Under the pieces are notes generated by a model. The model saw only the letters and a list, made by a program, of their open reading frames with translations, did not search any database and had not been told where the DNA came from. The translations under genes and the position numbers were made by a program. A stretch of 64,000 nt of DNA from JAGOFO01 sp964522105 (GTDB lineage Bacteria > Myxococcota_A > UBA9042 > DTJE01): the NCBI GenBank assembly GCA_964522105.1, contig CAZFVA010000009.1, positions 1 through 64,000 on the forward strand. The letters run 5' to 3'. Positions 49,014-58,078 of this stretch are shown piece after piece. Position 1 is the stretch's first letter. Each line of letters begins with the position of its first letter.

Positions 49014-50471
49014 TTATGCGTTCGGCGGTTTTTGCGGTCCGGCAAATTCAGTAGATTCAACGCTGTCGTTACTGGTTACTTTTTCTGTCGGTTCGCCCTG
49101 GTTATGCATCTGCGGGCCTCGCAGGCGCGGACTATCAATAAAAACAAAGCCTTCGTCGTCAACCGTTCCGTTCCATCCGGTAAGCACGTTGTCGGAATCA
49201 AAATCTTTGGTCGCCAGGGAAAGCAGATTTACCGGCCACTGCATCGAGTTGTATCCGTTAAGCACCAGTTCCCCGTACTCGGAAACTGATACTGACGATT
49301 CGGCCATCGCGCGGCCAATTGAGCCTTCCTTGATTTGTCCGGGGCGCGACACAGTCATGAAACATGACGCTGTAACCGGGCCGAACACTGCCCACGTCGA
49401 TATTCCGGCAGTTTCCAGTGTGTTTCTGACAACTGTCGCCAGGCCGGCAGACGTTGCATCGACTTCGCACAGAACGGTCCTCATGGCGCCGCCGGTAATG
49501 TCCCTGACAAGATGTTCAACTGAAAGATCTGCCAGATTGTCGCGGAATCCTTTCGATTCGCGTCGTGAAGAAATCCTGTCGAGAGTTCTTTCAAAGCCCC
49601 ACCGGGTCAGTTTTCCGCGCACGCCTTCAAGCAGGTCCAGTTCGGACCTGATACCTTGCGCAAGTGTGCCGGCCATTGCTTCGTCGCATATCACAAATGA
49701 AGGCCTGATAAGGTAAAGGGACTCAATTGTGGCGCGACCCTGCGGGACAAAAGAGAACGTTCCACCCGAAGCGATTGCGCAGAACCAGGACGCCATGCGC
49801 ATGAATGGTGTGCAAAACCCGTTCAGTGTCGTCCAGACGTCATTTTCATCAGCCATCAGTTGAGCCGTGACGGCCGCAGTCGTGTCCATCAGGTTCGAAT
49901 GGCTGAGCGTTATAACTTCGGGCCTTCCATCAGGGGTTTCAAACAAAAACGAAGCGCCCGGACATACCGGGCCAAGCACGTTCAGCCTTTGTTCAACGTC
50001 AGGGTCGTCCTGTGAATCTTCAGGAATCGCAGCCGGTCCGGGAATACTGGTGCGCAGCGAATCGGCCTTCAGTCCGCGGAAAATATGCGAAAGCGGGGCA
50101 AGTGCGTCGGCGATTTCGACTGAATCGATGCCGGGACCGTCCAGAACTACAAAATAGGAACATCTTGATATCAGAACAGCCGAAAGGATTTTGTCCAGCG
50201 GAAGGTCAGCCGGGACGACGAACGGAACTACGGCCGCCGCCATCGCGCCGATTTCAATCGACAGGAAGTCAAAACCTGTCCCGCCGATAATTGCAATCCC
50301 GTCACCAGGTTTGACGTTTTGCTTTATCAGGCCTGAAGCGGCGGCCCAGGCAGCGTTCTTCAGGTCCACCCATGACGCTTCGGTTTCTGTGCCGAAGTCC
50401 ATCAGCACCGGTTTCGGTCCTAATTGTCTTGCTGTTGAACGGACTATATGTGGAATAGTTCGGTTTTTCAT
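49014..50471 (-). CDS. AMP-binding (acyl-CoA ligase-like) protein with degenerate catalytic motifs
   Basis: 485 residues aligning end to end with the N-terminal domain of AMP-dependent synthetases: D-G-I-A-I-I-G-G-T-G-F, then S-H-S-N-L after the P-loop region, K-L-T-R-W-G-F-E as in long-chain acyl-CoA synthetases, G-E-L-V-L-N-G and D-D-E-G-F-V-F-I-D. The P-loop Y-T-S-G-T-T-G-x-P-K-G is replaced by F-L-F-E-T-P-D-G-R-P-E, the T-G-D Asp by T-G-W, and the C-terminal K-containing subdomain is absent. Adenylation therefore seems unlikely. It may be a pseudoenzyme or a regulatory paralogue. It is divergent from tadA. Confidence 0.75.
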   Translation of the reverse strand: MKNRTIPHIVRSTARQLGPKPVLMDFGTETEASWVDLKNAAWAAASGLIKQNVKPGDGIAIIGGTGFDFLSIEIGAMAAAVVPFVVPADLPLDKILSAVLISRCSYFVVLDGPGIDSVEIADALAPLSHIFRGLKADSLRTSIPGPAAIPEDSQDDPDVEQRLNVLGPVCPGASFLFETPDGRPEVITLSHSNLMDTTAAVTAQLMADENDVWTTLNGFCTPFMRMASWFCAIASGGTFSFVPQGRATIESLYLIRPSFVICDEAMAGTLAQGIRSELDLLEGVRGKLTRWGFERTLDRISSRRESKGFRDNLADLSVEHLVRDITGGAMRTVLCEVDATSAGLATVVRNTLETAGISTWAVFGPVTASCFMTVSRPGQIKEGSIGRAMAESSVSVSEYGELVLNGYNSMQWPVNLLSLATKDFDSDNVLTGWNGTVDDEGFVFIDSPRLRGPQMHNQGEPTEKVTSNDSVESTEFAGPQKPPNA

Positions 50472-50607
50472 GAAGGTTTTATATCATGGCCCGGCATCCC
50501 GGGTCGACGTTTACCTCCGTTCGTTTGTGAACACAGAATCACTCCAGACATTATTGACCTTTGCAAGGTCGTCTGATACATTCTGCCCGCCTTTCGGGGT
50601 TGGATCT

Positions 50608-51057
50608 TTGCCAGAACTGCATGAATCATTCATGTCGGCAGCTTTTGCCGAGGCGGAAGAAGCATTCAAGGCTGGTGAAGTGCCGGTCGGGGCAGTTGTG
50701 GTTGTAGATGGCGCTGTCGTCGCCGCGGATCGTAACAGGATCCGCGAGTTGAATGATCCGACGGCCCACGCTGAACTGCTGGTTCTTGGTCGCGCTGCTC
50801 GTGAAGGTATTGACCTTCGCAGGGCGACTTTGTACGTGACGCTTGAACCGTGCATGATGTGCGCCGGGGCGATTGTCCTGTCGCGAATCAAAACGCTGGT
50901 TTATGGCGCCGATGACCCGAAGACCGGGGCGGTCAGAAGCCTTTACACGGTGTTGAGCGATTCCAGGCTCAATCATCAGTGTCAGGTGATCCACGGGGTC
51001 GGGGCAGCGCGCAGCAGTCAGATTCTGAAAGGGTTCTTTGAAATGCTCAGAAAGTAA
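50608..51057 (+). CDS. tadA: tRNA-specific adenosine deaminase
   Basis: TadA converts the wobble A34 of tRNA-Arg to inosine. The zinc-site motifs T-A-H-A-E and E-P-C-M-M-C-A-G are intact, with P-V-G-A-V-V-V and N-H-x2-Q-V. The start is uncertain. The ATG at 50632 would cut the first family helix (F-M-S-A-A-F-A-E-A), whereas a TTG at 50608 keeps L-P-E-L-H-E-S-F-M and gives 149 residues, the usual size. An upstream ATG at 50470 would add 46 poorly conserved residues. The stop codon is 1 bp before the first tRNA-Ser. Confidence 0.93.
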   Translation: MPELHESFMSAAFAEAEEAFKAGEVPVGAVVVVDGAVVAADRNRIRELNDPTAHAELLVLGRAAREGIDLRRATLYVTLEPCMMCAGAIVLSRIKTLVYGADDPKTGAVRSLYTVLSDSRLNHQCQVIHGVGAARSSQILKGFFEMLRK

Positions 51058-51058
51058 T

Positions 51059-51145
51059 GGAGAGATGACCGAGCGGTCGAAGGTGTACGACTGGAAATCG
51101 TATGGGGTGTTACAGCCCCCGGGGGTTCGAATCCCCCTCTCTCCG
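51059..51145 (+). tRNA. tRNA-Ser (anticodon GGA)
   Basis: The acceptor stem GGAGAGA pairs with TCTCTCC, followed by discriminator G. The anticodon stem TACGA/TCGTA encloses the loop CTGGAAA, giving anticodon GGA (reads UCC, UCU). A long variable arm (TGGGGTGTTACAGCCCC region) fits a type II tRNA, and the T arm is GGGGG-TTCGAAT-CCCCC. CCA is not encoded. Confidence 0.95.
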
Positions 51146-51170
51146 CCGTGGTTCGTTATTTTTGAAAACT

Positions 51171-51258
51171 GGAGAGATGGCCGAGCTGGTCGATGGCGCC
51201 TGATTCGAAATCAGGTGTGGGCGTAAGCTCACCGGGGGTTCGAATCCCTCTCTCTCCG
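51171..51258 (+). tRNA. tRNA-Ser (anticodon CGA)
   Basis: The acceptor stem GGAGAGA/TCTCTCC is identical to its neighbour. The anticodon stem CCTGA/TCAGG encloses TTCGAAA, giving CGA (reads UCG). It has a long variable arm (GTGGGCGTAAGCTCAC) and a T arm GGGGG-TTCGAAT-CCCTC with one G-T pair. CCA is not encoded. It lies 25 bp behind the first tRNA-Ser. Confidence 0.95.
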
Positions 51259-51342
51259 CCTCACATATCTGTTGTCGTGCATCTGGCTGTGGCGCAGTGG
51301 TGCGCCGTTTTGTATAGTCAGTCAGATTATTCTGGAAGACTT

Positions 51343-52200
51343 ATGAGCAGAGAGTCTGTTGTCGTCGGGCGTTACTATCCAGGTTCGGTTGAAGAACTGG
51401 CCGCCAGAATGCGGGAACTGATGGGCGCCGATTCGTTGAAAAACGAAGGAATGGAAGACGCTTACGGTGTCGTTGTTCCGCACGCGTCGCTTGATTGCTG
51501 CGGGTCGGTTTCGGCCGCGCTGTGGCGCCAGGTCAAGGTCCCGGACAGGGTAATCATTCTGGGGCCGAACCATACAGGTCTTGGTGCCAGAGCCGCCGTT
51601 GCTTGCAGGGGTCCGTTCATTACACCGGGCTGCGAGACTGCGCTTGACACAGAAATGGGACTTGCGATTGCCGCAGCCTGTGCCAACGTCGAATTTGATG
51701 ACCTCGCACATGAAGAAGAGCATTCCATCGAGGTTATTCTGCCTTTTCTTCTGTCCAGAAATCCGGGTGTAAAGATTACTGCCATCTGTCTGCGGACAAT
51801 GTCGTATCAGGATTGTGAAGACATCGCGACAGCCATAGTAAGTGCAATTGAATCGGCAGGTTGCCCGGTAATGGTCATCGCCAGTTCCGACCTGAATCAC
51901 GGGGAACCACTGAACGTAAGTGCCAGGAAAGACAGGATGGCGCTTGACAGGATCGAGGACCTTGACCCGAGAGGACTGTACGGGGCTGTCGTCGAGCATC
52001 ACATAAGCATGTGTGGAATGATTCCGACCGTTATCATGCTGCTTGCCACCAGAGCGCTTGGTGCAGGATTTGCTGAAACGGTCGGTTACAATACCAGCGT
52101 TGATTTCACCGGCGATCCTTCATCGGTCGTCGGGTACGGTTCTGTGATAGTGCGCAGCAGATGTCCGCTTGAACGGATCAAGCGGCTGGTTCCGTGCTGA
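51343..52200 (+). CDS. amrB: AmmeMemoRadiSam system protein B (MEMO family)
   Basis: The ATG at 51343 follows GGAAG; the longer frame would run into the tRNA. 285 residues. MEMO signatures are V-V-P-H-A-S-L-D-C-C-G, I-I-L-G-P-N-H-T-G, H-E-E-E-H-S-I-E-V-I-L-P-F-L, A-S-S-D-L-N-H-G and C-G-M-I-P-T-V-I-M-L. These His and Asp residues form a dioxygenase-like metal site in the family. In the AmmeMemoRadiSam set it is paired with an AMMECR1 protein and a radical SAM enzyme; neither is adjacent here, although four radical SAM genes lie 44 kb away. hutU follows on the same strand. Confidence 0.9.
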   Translation: MSRESVVVGRYYPGSVEELAARMRELMGADSLKNEGMEDAYGVVVPHASLDCCGSVSAALWRQVKVPDRVIILGPNHTGLGARAAVACRGPFITPGCETALDTEMGLAIAAACANVEFDDLAHEEEHSIEVILPFLLSRNPGVKITAICLRTMSYQDCEDIATAIVSAIESAGCPVMVIASSDLNHGEPLNVSARKDRMALDRIEDLDPRGLYGAVVEHHISMCGMIPTVIMLLATRALGAGFAETVGYNTSVDFTGDPSSVVGYGSVIVRSRCPLERIKRLVPC

Positions 52201-52228
52201 AACGCGCAGATGTGGCATGGGGGAAGTG

Positions 52229-53890
52229 ATGAGCAGGGTTGAGCCGTTGACGGGCACAGTTCTTACATGCAAAGGCTGGCAGCAGGAAGCCGCCCGCAGG
52301 ATGCTTCACAATAATCTTCACCCGGATGTTGCCGAAGCCCCTGATGATCTTGTCGTTTATGGTGGTTCGGGCAAGGCGGCCAGGAACTGGGAATGTTACG
52401 AGCGCATAGATCGGGCGCTTCTGGACCTGGAAGGCGATCAGACGCTTCTGGTGCAGTCGGGCAAGGCGGTCGGCGTTATTCAGACTCATTGCGACGCACC
52501 GCGTGTTCTGATTGCCAATTCAAATATTGTTCCGGCTTACGCCACGTGGGAAAAGTTCAGGGAGCTGGACAGGCTCGGGCTGACAATGTACGGCCAGATG
52601 ACGGCCGGTTCATGGATTTATATAGGTACTCAGGGCATTTTGCAGGGCACGTACGAGACTTTCATGGCTGCCGGGAAGAAGCATTTCGGCAGCGACCTTA
52701 CCGGGCGTCTTGTCGTGACCGGCGGTCTTGGCGGAATGGGCGGGGCGCAGCCGCTTGCAGTGACGATGGCGGGCGGCGTGGCCATCTGCGTCGAGGTTGA
52801 CAGGCACAGAATCCAGCGCCGTCTTGAAACAAGGTACCTGGATGTCTGGACCGACAGTCTGGATGAAGCTTTAAGGCTTGCCGCGACCGCTGTTGCCGCG
52901 CGTGAGCCGCTTTCGATAGGTCTTCTGGGGAATTGCGCCACCGTTCTGCCCGAGCTGGTCCGCCGTGGTTTTGTTCCCGATCTGGTCACTGACCAGACGT
53001 CTGCCCATGACATGCTTAACGGGTACATTCCCGACCAGATTCCGTATGACGAAGCCGTCAGATTGCGTGCTGAAAATCCGGGACGTTACATGGCGTTGTC
53101 GCGTGATGCGGTCGTGCGGCATGTCCAGGCGATGATTGACCTGCAGAAGCTTGGCGCTCACGTTTTTGATTATGGCAACAACATCAGAACTCAGGCATTT
53201 AATGAAGGGCTGGCAGACGCGTGGGCTTTCCCGGGATTTGTTCCGGCATACATCAGGCCGCTTTTCTGTGAAGGTCGCGGACCGTTCAGGTGGGCGGCGC
53301 TTTCGGGCGACCCGGCTGACATTGCCGTTACGGACGAAGCCATCCTGAAGCTTTTTCCGCAAGATGAAGGGCTTTCGCGCTGGATTTCGATGGCGCAGAA
53401 AAAGGTTGCGTTTCAGGGACTTCCGGCAAGAATCTGCTGGCTTGGTTATGGCGAACGCGACAAGGCCGGGCTGGCTTTCAATGACCTGGTTCGCAGCGGA
53501 AAGGTGAAGGCGCCCATTGTCATCGGACGTGACCACCTTGATTCCGGTTCTGTTGCGTCCCCGCACCGTGAAACTGAATCGATGAAAGACGGTTCTGACG
53601 TGATCGCTGACTGGCCGCTGCTGAATGCGATGCTGAATGCTTCAAACGGGGCCACGTGGGTGTCAATTCATCACGGCGGCGGTGTCGGGATCGGGTATTC
53701 GATTCACGCCGGGGTCGTTATTGTCGCCGACGGTACCGATGGCCAGGCGGCAAAGCTTGAACGCGTATTGAAGGGCGATCCGGCAATGGGGATTTTCCGT
53801 CACGCCGATGCCGGTTATGACGAAGCCATCGACGCCGCGCAGCGCCACAAACTGCAGATTCCGCACTTCAATGGCCCGCATCTGGTCTGA
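52229..53890 (+). CDS. hutU: Urocanate hydratase
   Basis: Second step of histidine degradation: urocanate to imidazolone propionate, using tightly bound NAD+. About 553 residues; the ATG at 52229 is chosen because 13 residues then precede the family's first motif (L-T-C-K-G-W), though an in-frame ATG at 52217 is possible. D-L-V-V-Y-G-G-S-G-K-A-A-R-N-W and V-T-G-G-L-G-G-M-G-G-A-Q-P-L-A are the NAD-binding signatures, and F-V-P-A-Y-I-R-P-L-F-C-E-G-R-G-P-F-R-W holds the active-site Cys. hutH, hutI and hutG are not seen in the window. Confidence 0.96.
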   Translation: MSRVEPLTGTVLTCKGWQQEAARRMLHNNLHPDVAEAPDDLVVYGGSGKAARNWECYERIDRALLDLEGDQTLLVQSGKAVGVIQTHCDAPRVLIANSNIVPAYATWEKFRELDRLGLTMYGQMTAGSWIYIGTQGILQGTYETFMAAGKKHFGSDLTGRLVVTGGLGGMGGAQPLAVTMAGGVAICVEVDRHRIQRRLETRYLDVWTDSLDEALRLAATAVAAREPLSIGLLGNCATVLPELVRRGFVPDLVTDQTSAHDMLNGYIPDQIPYDEAVRLRAENPGRYMALSRDAVVRHVQAMIDLQKLGAHVFDYGNNIRTQAFNEGLADAWAFPGFVPAYIRPLFCEGRGPFRWAALSGDPADIAVTDEAILKLFPQDEGLSRWISMAQKKVAFQGLPARICWLGYGERDKAGLAFNDLVRSGKVKAPIVIGRDHLDSGSVASPHRETESMKDGSDVIADWPLLNAMLNASNGATWVSIHHGGGVGIGYSIHAGVVIVADGTDGQAAKLERVLKGDPAMGIFRHADAGYDEAIDAAQRHKLQIPHFNGPHLV

Positions 53891-53910
53891 CGCGCCTTTC
53901 GATTTGCGGC

Positions 53911-55608
53911 CTACAGCCCGACTTCCTTCAATTTCTGTATTTCTTTGTCAACAAGGGCGCCCCTTTGCTGCGCCTGTCGGCAGTAAGGAAGGGCTGACTG
54001 GTAGTCTTCGTGGTTGACAAGCAGGATGCAGATGTTCGTAAGTGCGCTGATCATGCCAGGTCTGTGCTTCAGTGCTTCGGTAAATTCGGCTGCGGCCGCC
54101 GCCGGTCGGCCCGCATTGGCGATCACAAGTCCAAGATTGTTGTGCGCTTCGGCGTTGGCCGGGTCGATCGCGATTGCGGCCAGCAGGTGTGGTTCCGCTT
54201 CGGCCCATCTGCCGGAATTCATCAGGGCATGACCCAGGTTATTTTGCAGCCTTGTGCTTCCCGGACGGTTGGCAAGGGATGATTCAAAAAGTTTTTCCGC
54301 AGACTTGAAGTCCCCGACCCGGTCAAAGGTGACGACGGCCTGCAGGCCGATCCAGACGACGAAAAGGGATATCAGGCCCCAGCCGAACCAGCGCCGGCCG
54401 GTCGATGTGTCAGTTTGCGGCGCAACAGCGGTCAGGCCGACCGCGAGGGCTGCAGCAAGCCCCGCCGAAGGTTCGGTAAGCAGTCGTTCACCCATGATGA
54501 TCCAGCTTGGAAAGACGATCGACGACACCAGTCCGTACGCCATCATCATCATCATAAGACCGGGCCATGCGGCGGAACGCCTGCGCATAAGGAAAACGAC
54601 AAGAATGACGGTTCCAACCAGAATCGCTGCCCCGCCCGCAATGGCCGCGACCGGTGCGCCCGGCGGCGGCCCGGGCAGACCCAGTACGTCGAATCCGTAG
54701 TCAACAGTTGGATTTACAGGTGCCAGCAGAAGCCGTGTCGATTCAACAAGGACTTTCATCGCACCGGCCAGCCTGGCAGGCGTGTCGGCCAGTACAAGAG
54801 GATTGTCCTGCCACGGAATGGCGGCGGCAGACATTTTGCCAAGACCGGCAAACCGGATGATGAAGTAAACGACCGTTGACCCGAACAGCACGGCAACAGG
54901 TTTCAGCCGTGACAGCATCTTCATGCCCTGCGGGGCTGCGAAAATCAGAATCGTGGCTGCAGTAAACGGCATCGTGACGGCAGACTCTTTTGAAAGCAGA
55001 CCGGCCAGTGTCACCAGTCCCAGTGCCGCAAGGGAACTCTTTGAAAATGCAGTCGGATTAGCTGCAAGGTTCGATCGCCTGACGACCATTATCATGCCGA
55101 TCAGGTAAAAAATTGTCGCCAGCATGATCTCGCGGTTGACGACAAACATCACCGTTTCGACATGGGTTCCATGAAACGCGAACCAGGCGCCTGCAAGGGT
55201 GGCGGCCAGCGGGGTGCAGCCGCATGTAAACAGGAACTGCAGCAACAGCAGGCACATGAAACTGTACAGAAGTGCGTTTGTTATCCTGAAAGGCAGCGGG
55301 TTAAGTCCGCCCACTTTTCTGGTCAAGGCCAGACTGGTTACCGAAAGTGGTCTGTAGTTTGCCACATGTCGGTATTCGGGAATGTCACCCCAGCCTGTCG
55401 AAGAAAAGATGCGCCCGACATCTACGGTTTTTCCGTCAACAAGCGGATTGTTGACGACTGCCCAGTTGTCGTCGTGCAGAAACGGATAATCAAGCGCACT
55501 TATCCACGGAGCAAGGGAACAGAGCAGCACAATGATCCAGGCGGCCCGCGTGGATGCGACTGACGTTCGGTGCTGGCTTACCGGCTGAATAATAGCTTCG
55601 GTGTTCAT
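53911..55608 (-). CDS. TMTC-like polytopic membrane protein with C-terminal TPRs (second copy)
   Basis: 565 residues. The first loop has F-L-H-D-D-N-W, the D-D motif of GT-C enzymes, and N-Y-R-P-L-S-V-T-S-L. About ten hydrophobic segments follow, then three TPRs near the C-terminus (L-Q-N-N-L-G-H-A-L-M-N-S-G, A-H-N-N-L-G-L-V-I-A-N-A-G and S-A-L-T-N-I-C-I-L-L). It is a paralogue of the 35031-36695 product. A role in protein or surface-sugar modification outside the cytoplasm is inferred only. Convergent with hutU, with 20 bp between stops. Confidence 0.8.
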   Translation of the reverse strand: MNTEAIIQPVSQHRTSVASTRAAWIIVLLCSLAPWISALDYPFLHDDNWAVVNNPLVDGKTVDVGRIFSSTGWGDIPEYRHVANYRPLSVTSLALTRKVGGLNPLPFRITNALLYSFMCLLLLQFLFTCGCTPLAATLAGAWFAFHGTHVETVMFVVNREIMLATIFYLIGMIMVVRRSNLAANPTAFSKSSLAALGLVTLAGLLSKESAVTMPFTAATILIFAAPQGMKMLSRLKPVAVLFGSTVVYFIIRFAGLGKMSAAAIPWQDNPLVLADTPARLAGAMKVLVESTRLLLAPVNPTVDYGFDVLGLPGPPPGAPVAAIAGGAAILVGTVILVVFLMRRRSAAWPGLMMMMMAYGLVSSIVFPSWIIMGERLLTEPSAGLAAALAVGLTAVAPQTDTSTGRRWFGWGLISLFVVWIGLQAVVTFDRVGDFKSAEKLFESSLANRPGSTRLQNNLGHALMNSGRWAEAEPHLLAAIAIDPANAEAHNNLGLVIANAGRPAAAAAEFTEALKHRPGMISALTNICILLVNHEDYQSALPYCRQAQQRGALVDKEIQKLKEVGL

Positions 55609-55718
55609 CGGGTGATTATGGCAGGAGTAATGAAAAATTGGAGTACCTTCCCGTGATGTTTTACACTAGGTTCATGTGGCCGAAACCAAACATTTACATG
55701 ATCTGTTGATAGTGTGTC

Positions 55719-55747
55719 TTGACACTGTAATTGCCGGTTCGGATAAT
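55719..55747 (+). promoter_or_regulatory. Strong candidate sigma-70 promoter for the lipoprotein run
   Basis: TTGACA at 55719-55724, a 17-bp spacer and GATAAT at 55742-55747, a near-consensus promoter about 75 bp upstream of the ATG at 55824. It would drive the gene at 55824 and possibly the two that follow. Confidence 0.65.
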
Positions 55748-55823
55748 CCACTGGAATCTGCCTGGTTGTTTCCTGATGTTTTCAGGGGAAGTTGGGCTGT
55801 CACAAAGGACTTTGAGGCTTCAT

Positions 55824-57935
55824 ATGACAAAGAACCGATGCGCCAGGCGACTGTTCGTCTGTGTCCTTTCTGCCCTGATGCTTTTCGTTTCCGGGACCGG
55901 ATGTGACAGTTCGGGTCAGGTCACAACGTTTTCCCAGATTGAAATCACGCCGAATACGACTACCGTTGATCTGTCGGGCACGATTGATTACACAGTGACA
56001 ATCGTGAATACAGGCGAGGGCCGCGATCTTACGATTAACGACATCGTTCTTGATTACACTCCGCTTGATGATGCCGAGATAGCTGCCGGTGCGGCGTTCA
56101 CGCTGATCAAGCAAACGCCCCTTCCCGCGACTATTGCCGCGAATGCCGGCGCCAGCGCTGAAGATATCGTCACATTTATTGTCAGATACAAGACGATTGG
56201 CGATCTGCAGGACAGAACGGCTTCAGTCACGATCCTTAATGATAATACCCAGAGCGAAGAGAAGCAGAATCTGAAGATCGACTTCAGTGGCCGCCGCTGC
56301 CGCCCGATTCTTGACGTTGATGATAACGTTGACTTCGGTACCGTCGGTTTCGGTGCATCAAATGAAGTCGAGATTTCCCTGACCAACACCGGTTCATGCG
56401 CCCTTGAGATTGACTGGATTTCTGTTGAAGGCCCGAACACATTCTCGGTCACCGCCGGTGGTCAGGAATACATCGGTTCGCCTGATTATCAGCAGTATAT
56501 TCTGCCGGAAGTTGTCGTCGTTGCCCCCGGTGATGACCTCAGATGGATGACGAAGTTTGTGCCCCTGAATGGCGAACCTTCAGCCGCTGATCTGGTAATT
56601 CATACGAATAATCAAGAAGTTACTGATGGTATCTATAAAGTGGCGCTGCTTGGAAACGCCACCGGCCCGTTGCTGAGAGTTGTGCCTGCCGAGGCAGATT
56701 TCGGTGGCAAGCTTCTTGGGAAGGCAGCCGGAATGACACTGACGCTCAGTTCGGTCGGGACTTCCGACGTAAAGATTACCAGTCTGGTTCTTGGTGAAGG
56801 CACAAGCCCGGATTTCACGCTTGACGCCAGCGGCCTTGGTGTTATCCCGACAGCTGAAGCGCCATTGGTCCTTTCCCCCGGTTCAAACAGGGAAATCGTC
56901 CTGAAGTTCACGCCTGACGTTGAAAATCCCAGGGATGGCGATAACAAGCCGATCCCCGACACGGGAACTCTGGATATTGCCAGCAACGTGTTTGAAATGA
57001 TTACCAAGGTCCCGATTTCCGGATATGGCGTTACCGTTGAGTGTCCGAAGCCGGTCATCGTTATTGAAGAAGGTGAAGTGGTTCAGCCGCAGACCGTTCT
57101 TCATATTCATGGTGATCAGAGCCAGAGCGGCAGTGCCGGCGGAACAATTATTTCGTATTCATGGACCGTTGATCAGCCGCCGGAAAACAAGTTCATCCTT
57201 CTGCCGACCGCGTCGTCTGAAAACGTGACACATGAAGTCAACATCGGTGGAAAGTACACGTACTGTCTTGATGTTTGTGATGGTCAGTACTGCTCCAGCG
57301 ACGCCCAGTGCGGCGGCGCAGTCTGCAAGGAAGTGCTGGTCGTTCCCGACAAGGCGATTCACTGCGAATTGACCTGGCATACACCGGGGGACCTTGACGA
57401 ATTTGATGAAGGCGAAGACGTCGGCACCGACATGGACCTTCATTTCACTCATCCGTTTGCGGCCATGAACGACCTGGATGGCGACGGCAAGCCCGATCCG
57501 TGGTTCCATAATCCCTACGACTGCTTCTGGTTCCAGAAGACTCCGGAATGGGAAACTGCGAACCCGGATGGAAAGGACAATCCGTCCCTTGATCGTGATG
57601 ATACCGACGGCGCCGGACCTGAAAACGTCAACCTTGATACGCCGGTTTCCGGGCGCGTTTACCGGATTGGCGTTCACTACTGGGATGATCATGGACTTGG
57701 TGCCAGCTATCCCAGATTGAAGTGCTACATCTGGGGGCAGGCTGTTTTTGACCTCGACCTTCGGGTTACCGATACGAAGATGTATAAATGTGACATGTGG
57801 TACGCCGCCGAGATTTCCTGGCCCCAGCAGGTAGTTACGCAGATTAAGAACACTGACGGCACCTTGAAGATCACGCACAGCTACGAAGAACCTTCCTTCT
57901 CGGAAATTGGCGGTGGCGGCTGTTCGGCCGAATAG
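55824..57935 (+). CDS. Choice-of-anchor-D-type lipoprotein, homologue of the 43100-45286 product
   Basis: The ATG at 55824 follows GAGG; the lipoprotein signal ends G-T-G-C27; 703 residues. ASH/choice-of-anchor-D units are marked by I-T-V-x-x-T, V-D-F-G-T-V-G-F-G and A-D-F-G-G-K-L-L-G. A PKD-like part with S-Y-S-W-T-V-D-Q-P-P comes before the C-terminal module C-E-L-T-W-H-T-P-G-D, T-D-M-D-L-H-F, Y-D-C-F-W-F and D-R-D-D-T-D-G-A-G-P-E-N, shared with the 43100 gene. The shared order of parts shows common ancestry. Predicted surface-located, role unknown. Confidence 0.8.
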   Translation: MTKNRCARRLFVCVLSALMLFVSGTGCDSSGQVTTFSQIEITPNTTTVDLSGTIDYTVTIVNTGEGRDLTINDIVLDYTPLDDAEIAAGAAFTLIKQTPLPATIAANAGASAEDIVTFIVRYKTIGDLQDRTASVTILNDNTQSEEKQNLKIDFSGRRCRPILDVDDNVDFGTVGFGASNEVEISLTNTGSCALEIDWISVEGPNTFSVTAGGQEYIGSPDYQQYILPEVVVVAPGDDLRWMTKFVPLNGEPSAADLVIHTNNQEVTDGIYKVALLGNATGPLLRVVPAEADFGGKLLGKAAGMTLTLSSVGTSDVKITSLVLGEGTSPDFTLDASGLGVIPTAEAPLVLSPGSNREIVLKFTPDVENPRDGDNKPIPDTGTLDIASNVFEMITKVPISGYGVTVECPKPVIVIEEGEVVQPQTVLHIHGDQSQSGSAGGTIISYSWTVDQPPENKFILLPTASSENVTHEVNIGGKYTYCLDVCDGQYCSSDAQCGGAVCKEVLVVPDKAIHCELTWHTPGDLDEFDEGEDVGTDMDLHFTHPFAAMNDLDGDGKPDPWFHNPYDCFWFQKTPEWETANPDGKDNPSLDRDDTDGAGPENVNLDTPVSGRVYRIGVHYWDDHGLGASYPRLKCYIWGQAVFDLDLRVTDTKMYKCDMWYAAEISWPQQVVTQIKNTDGTLKITHSYEEPSFSEIGGGGCSAE

Positions 57936-58078
57936 TCCCTGCTGATTCGTTTTCAAGATTAGTTTTCACTTCAATGCAATCCGTGGTTTTAATTTGGACA
58001 GGAATCCATAAAATACCCACACAGGGAACTTTGAAGAATTCTGTTCCTGTCGTCCTGGCGTTTACGGGAGACTTACTG

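Noticed and set aside
50191..50607. Long N-terminal extension of tadA
   Set aside because: The extension lies antisense to the start of the acyl-CoA-ligase-like gene and has no similarity to TadA; the family begins near 50608.
51193..51342. Longer start for the MEMO gene
   Set aside because: It would begin inside the second tRNA-Ser gene; the ATG at 51343 has a ribosome-binding site and fits the family.
54229..54250. GACCCAGGTTA match to the repeat core in the second TMTC-like gene
   Set aside because: Only 11 bases, in the opposite frame relation, and it encodes N-N-L-G-H in a conserved TPR position, so it is best explained as protein-coding coincidence.
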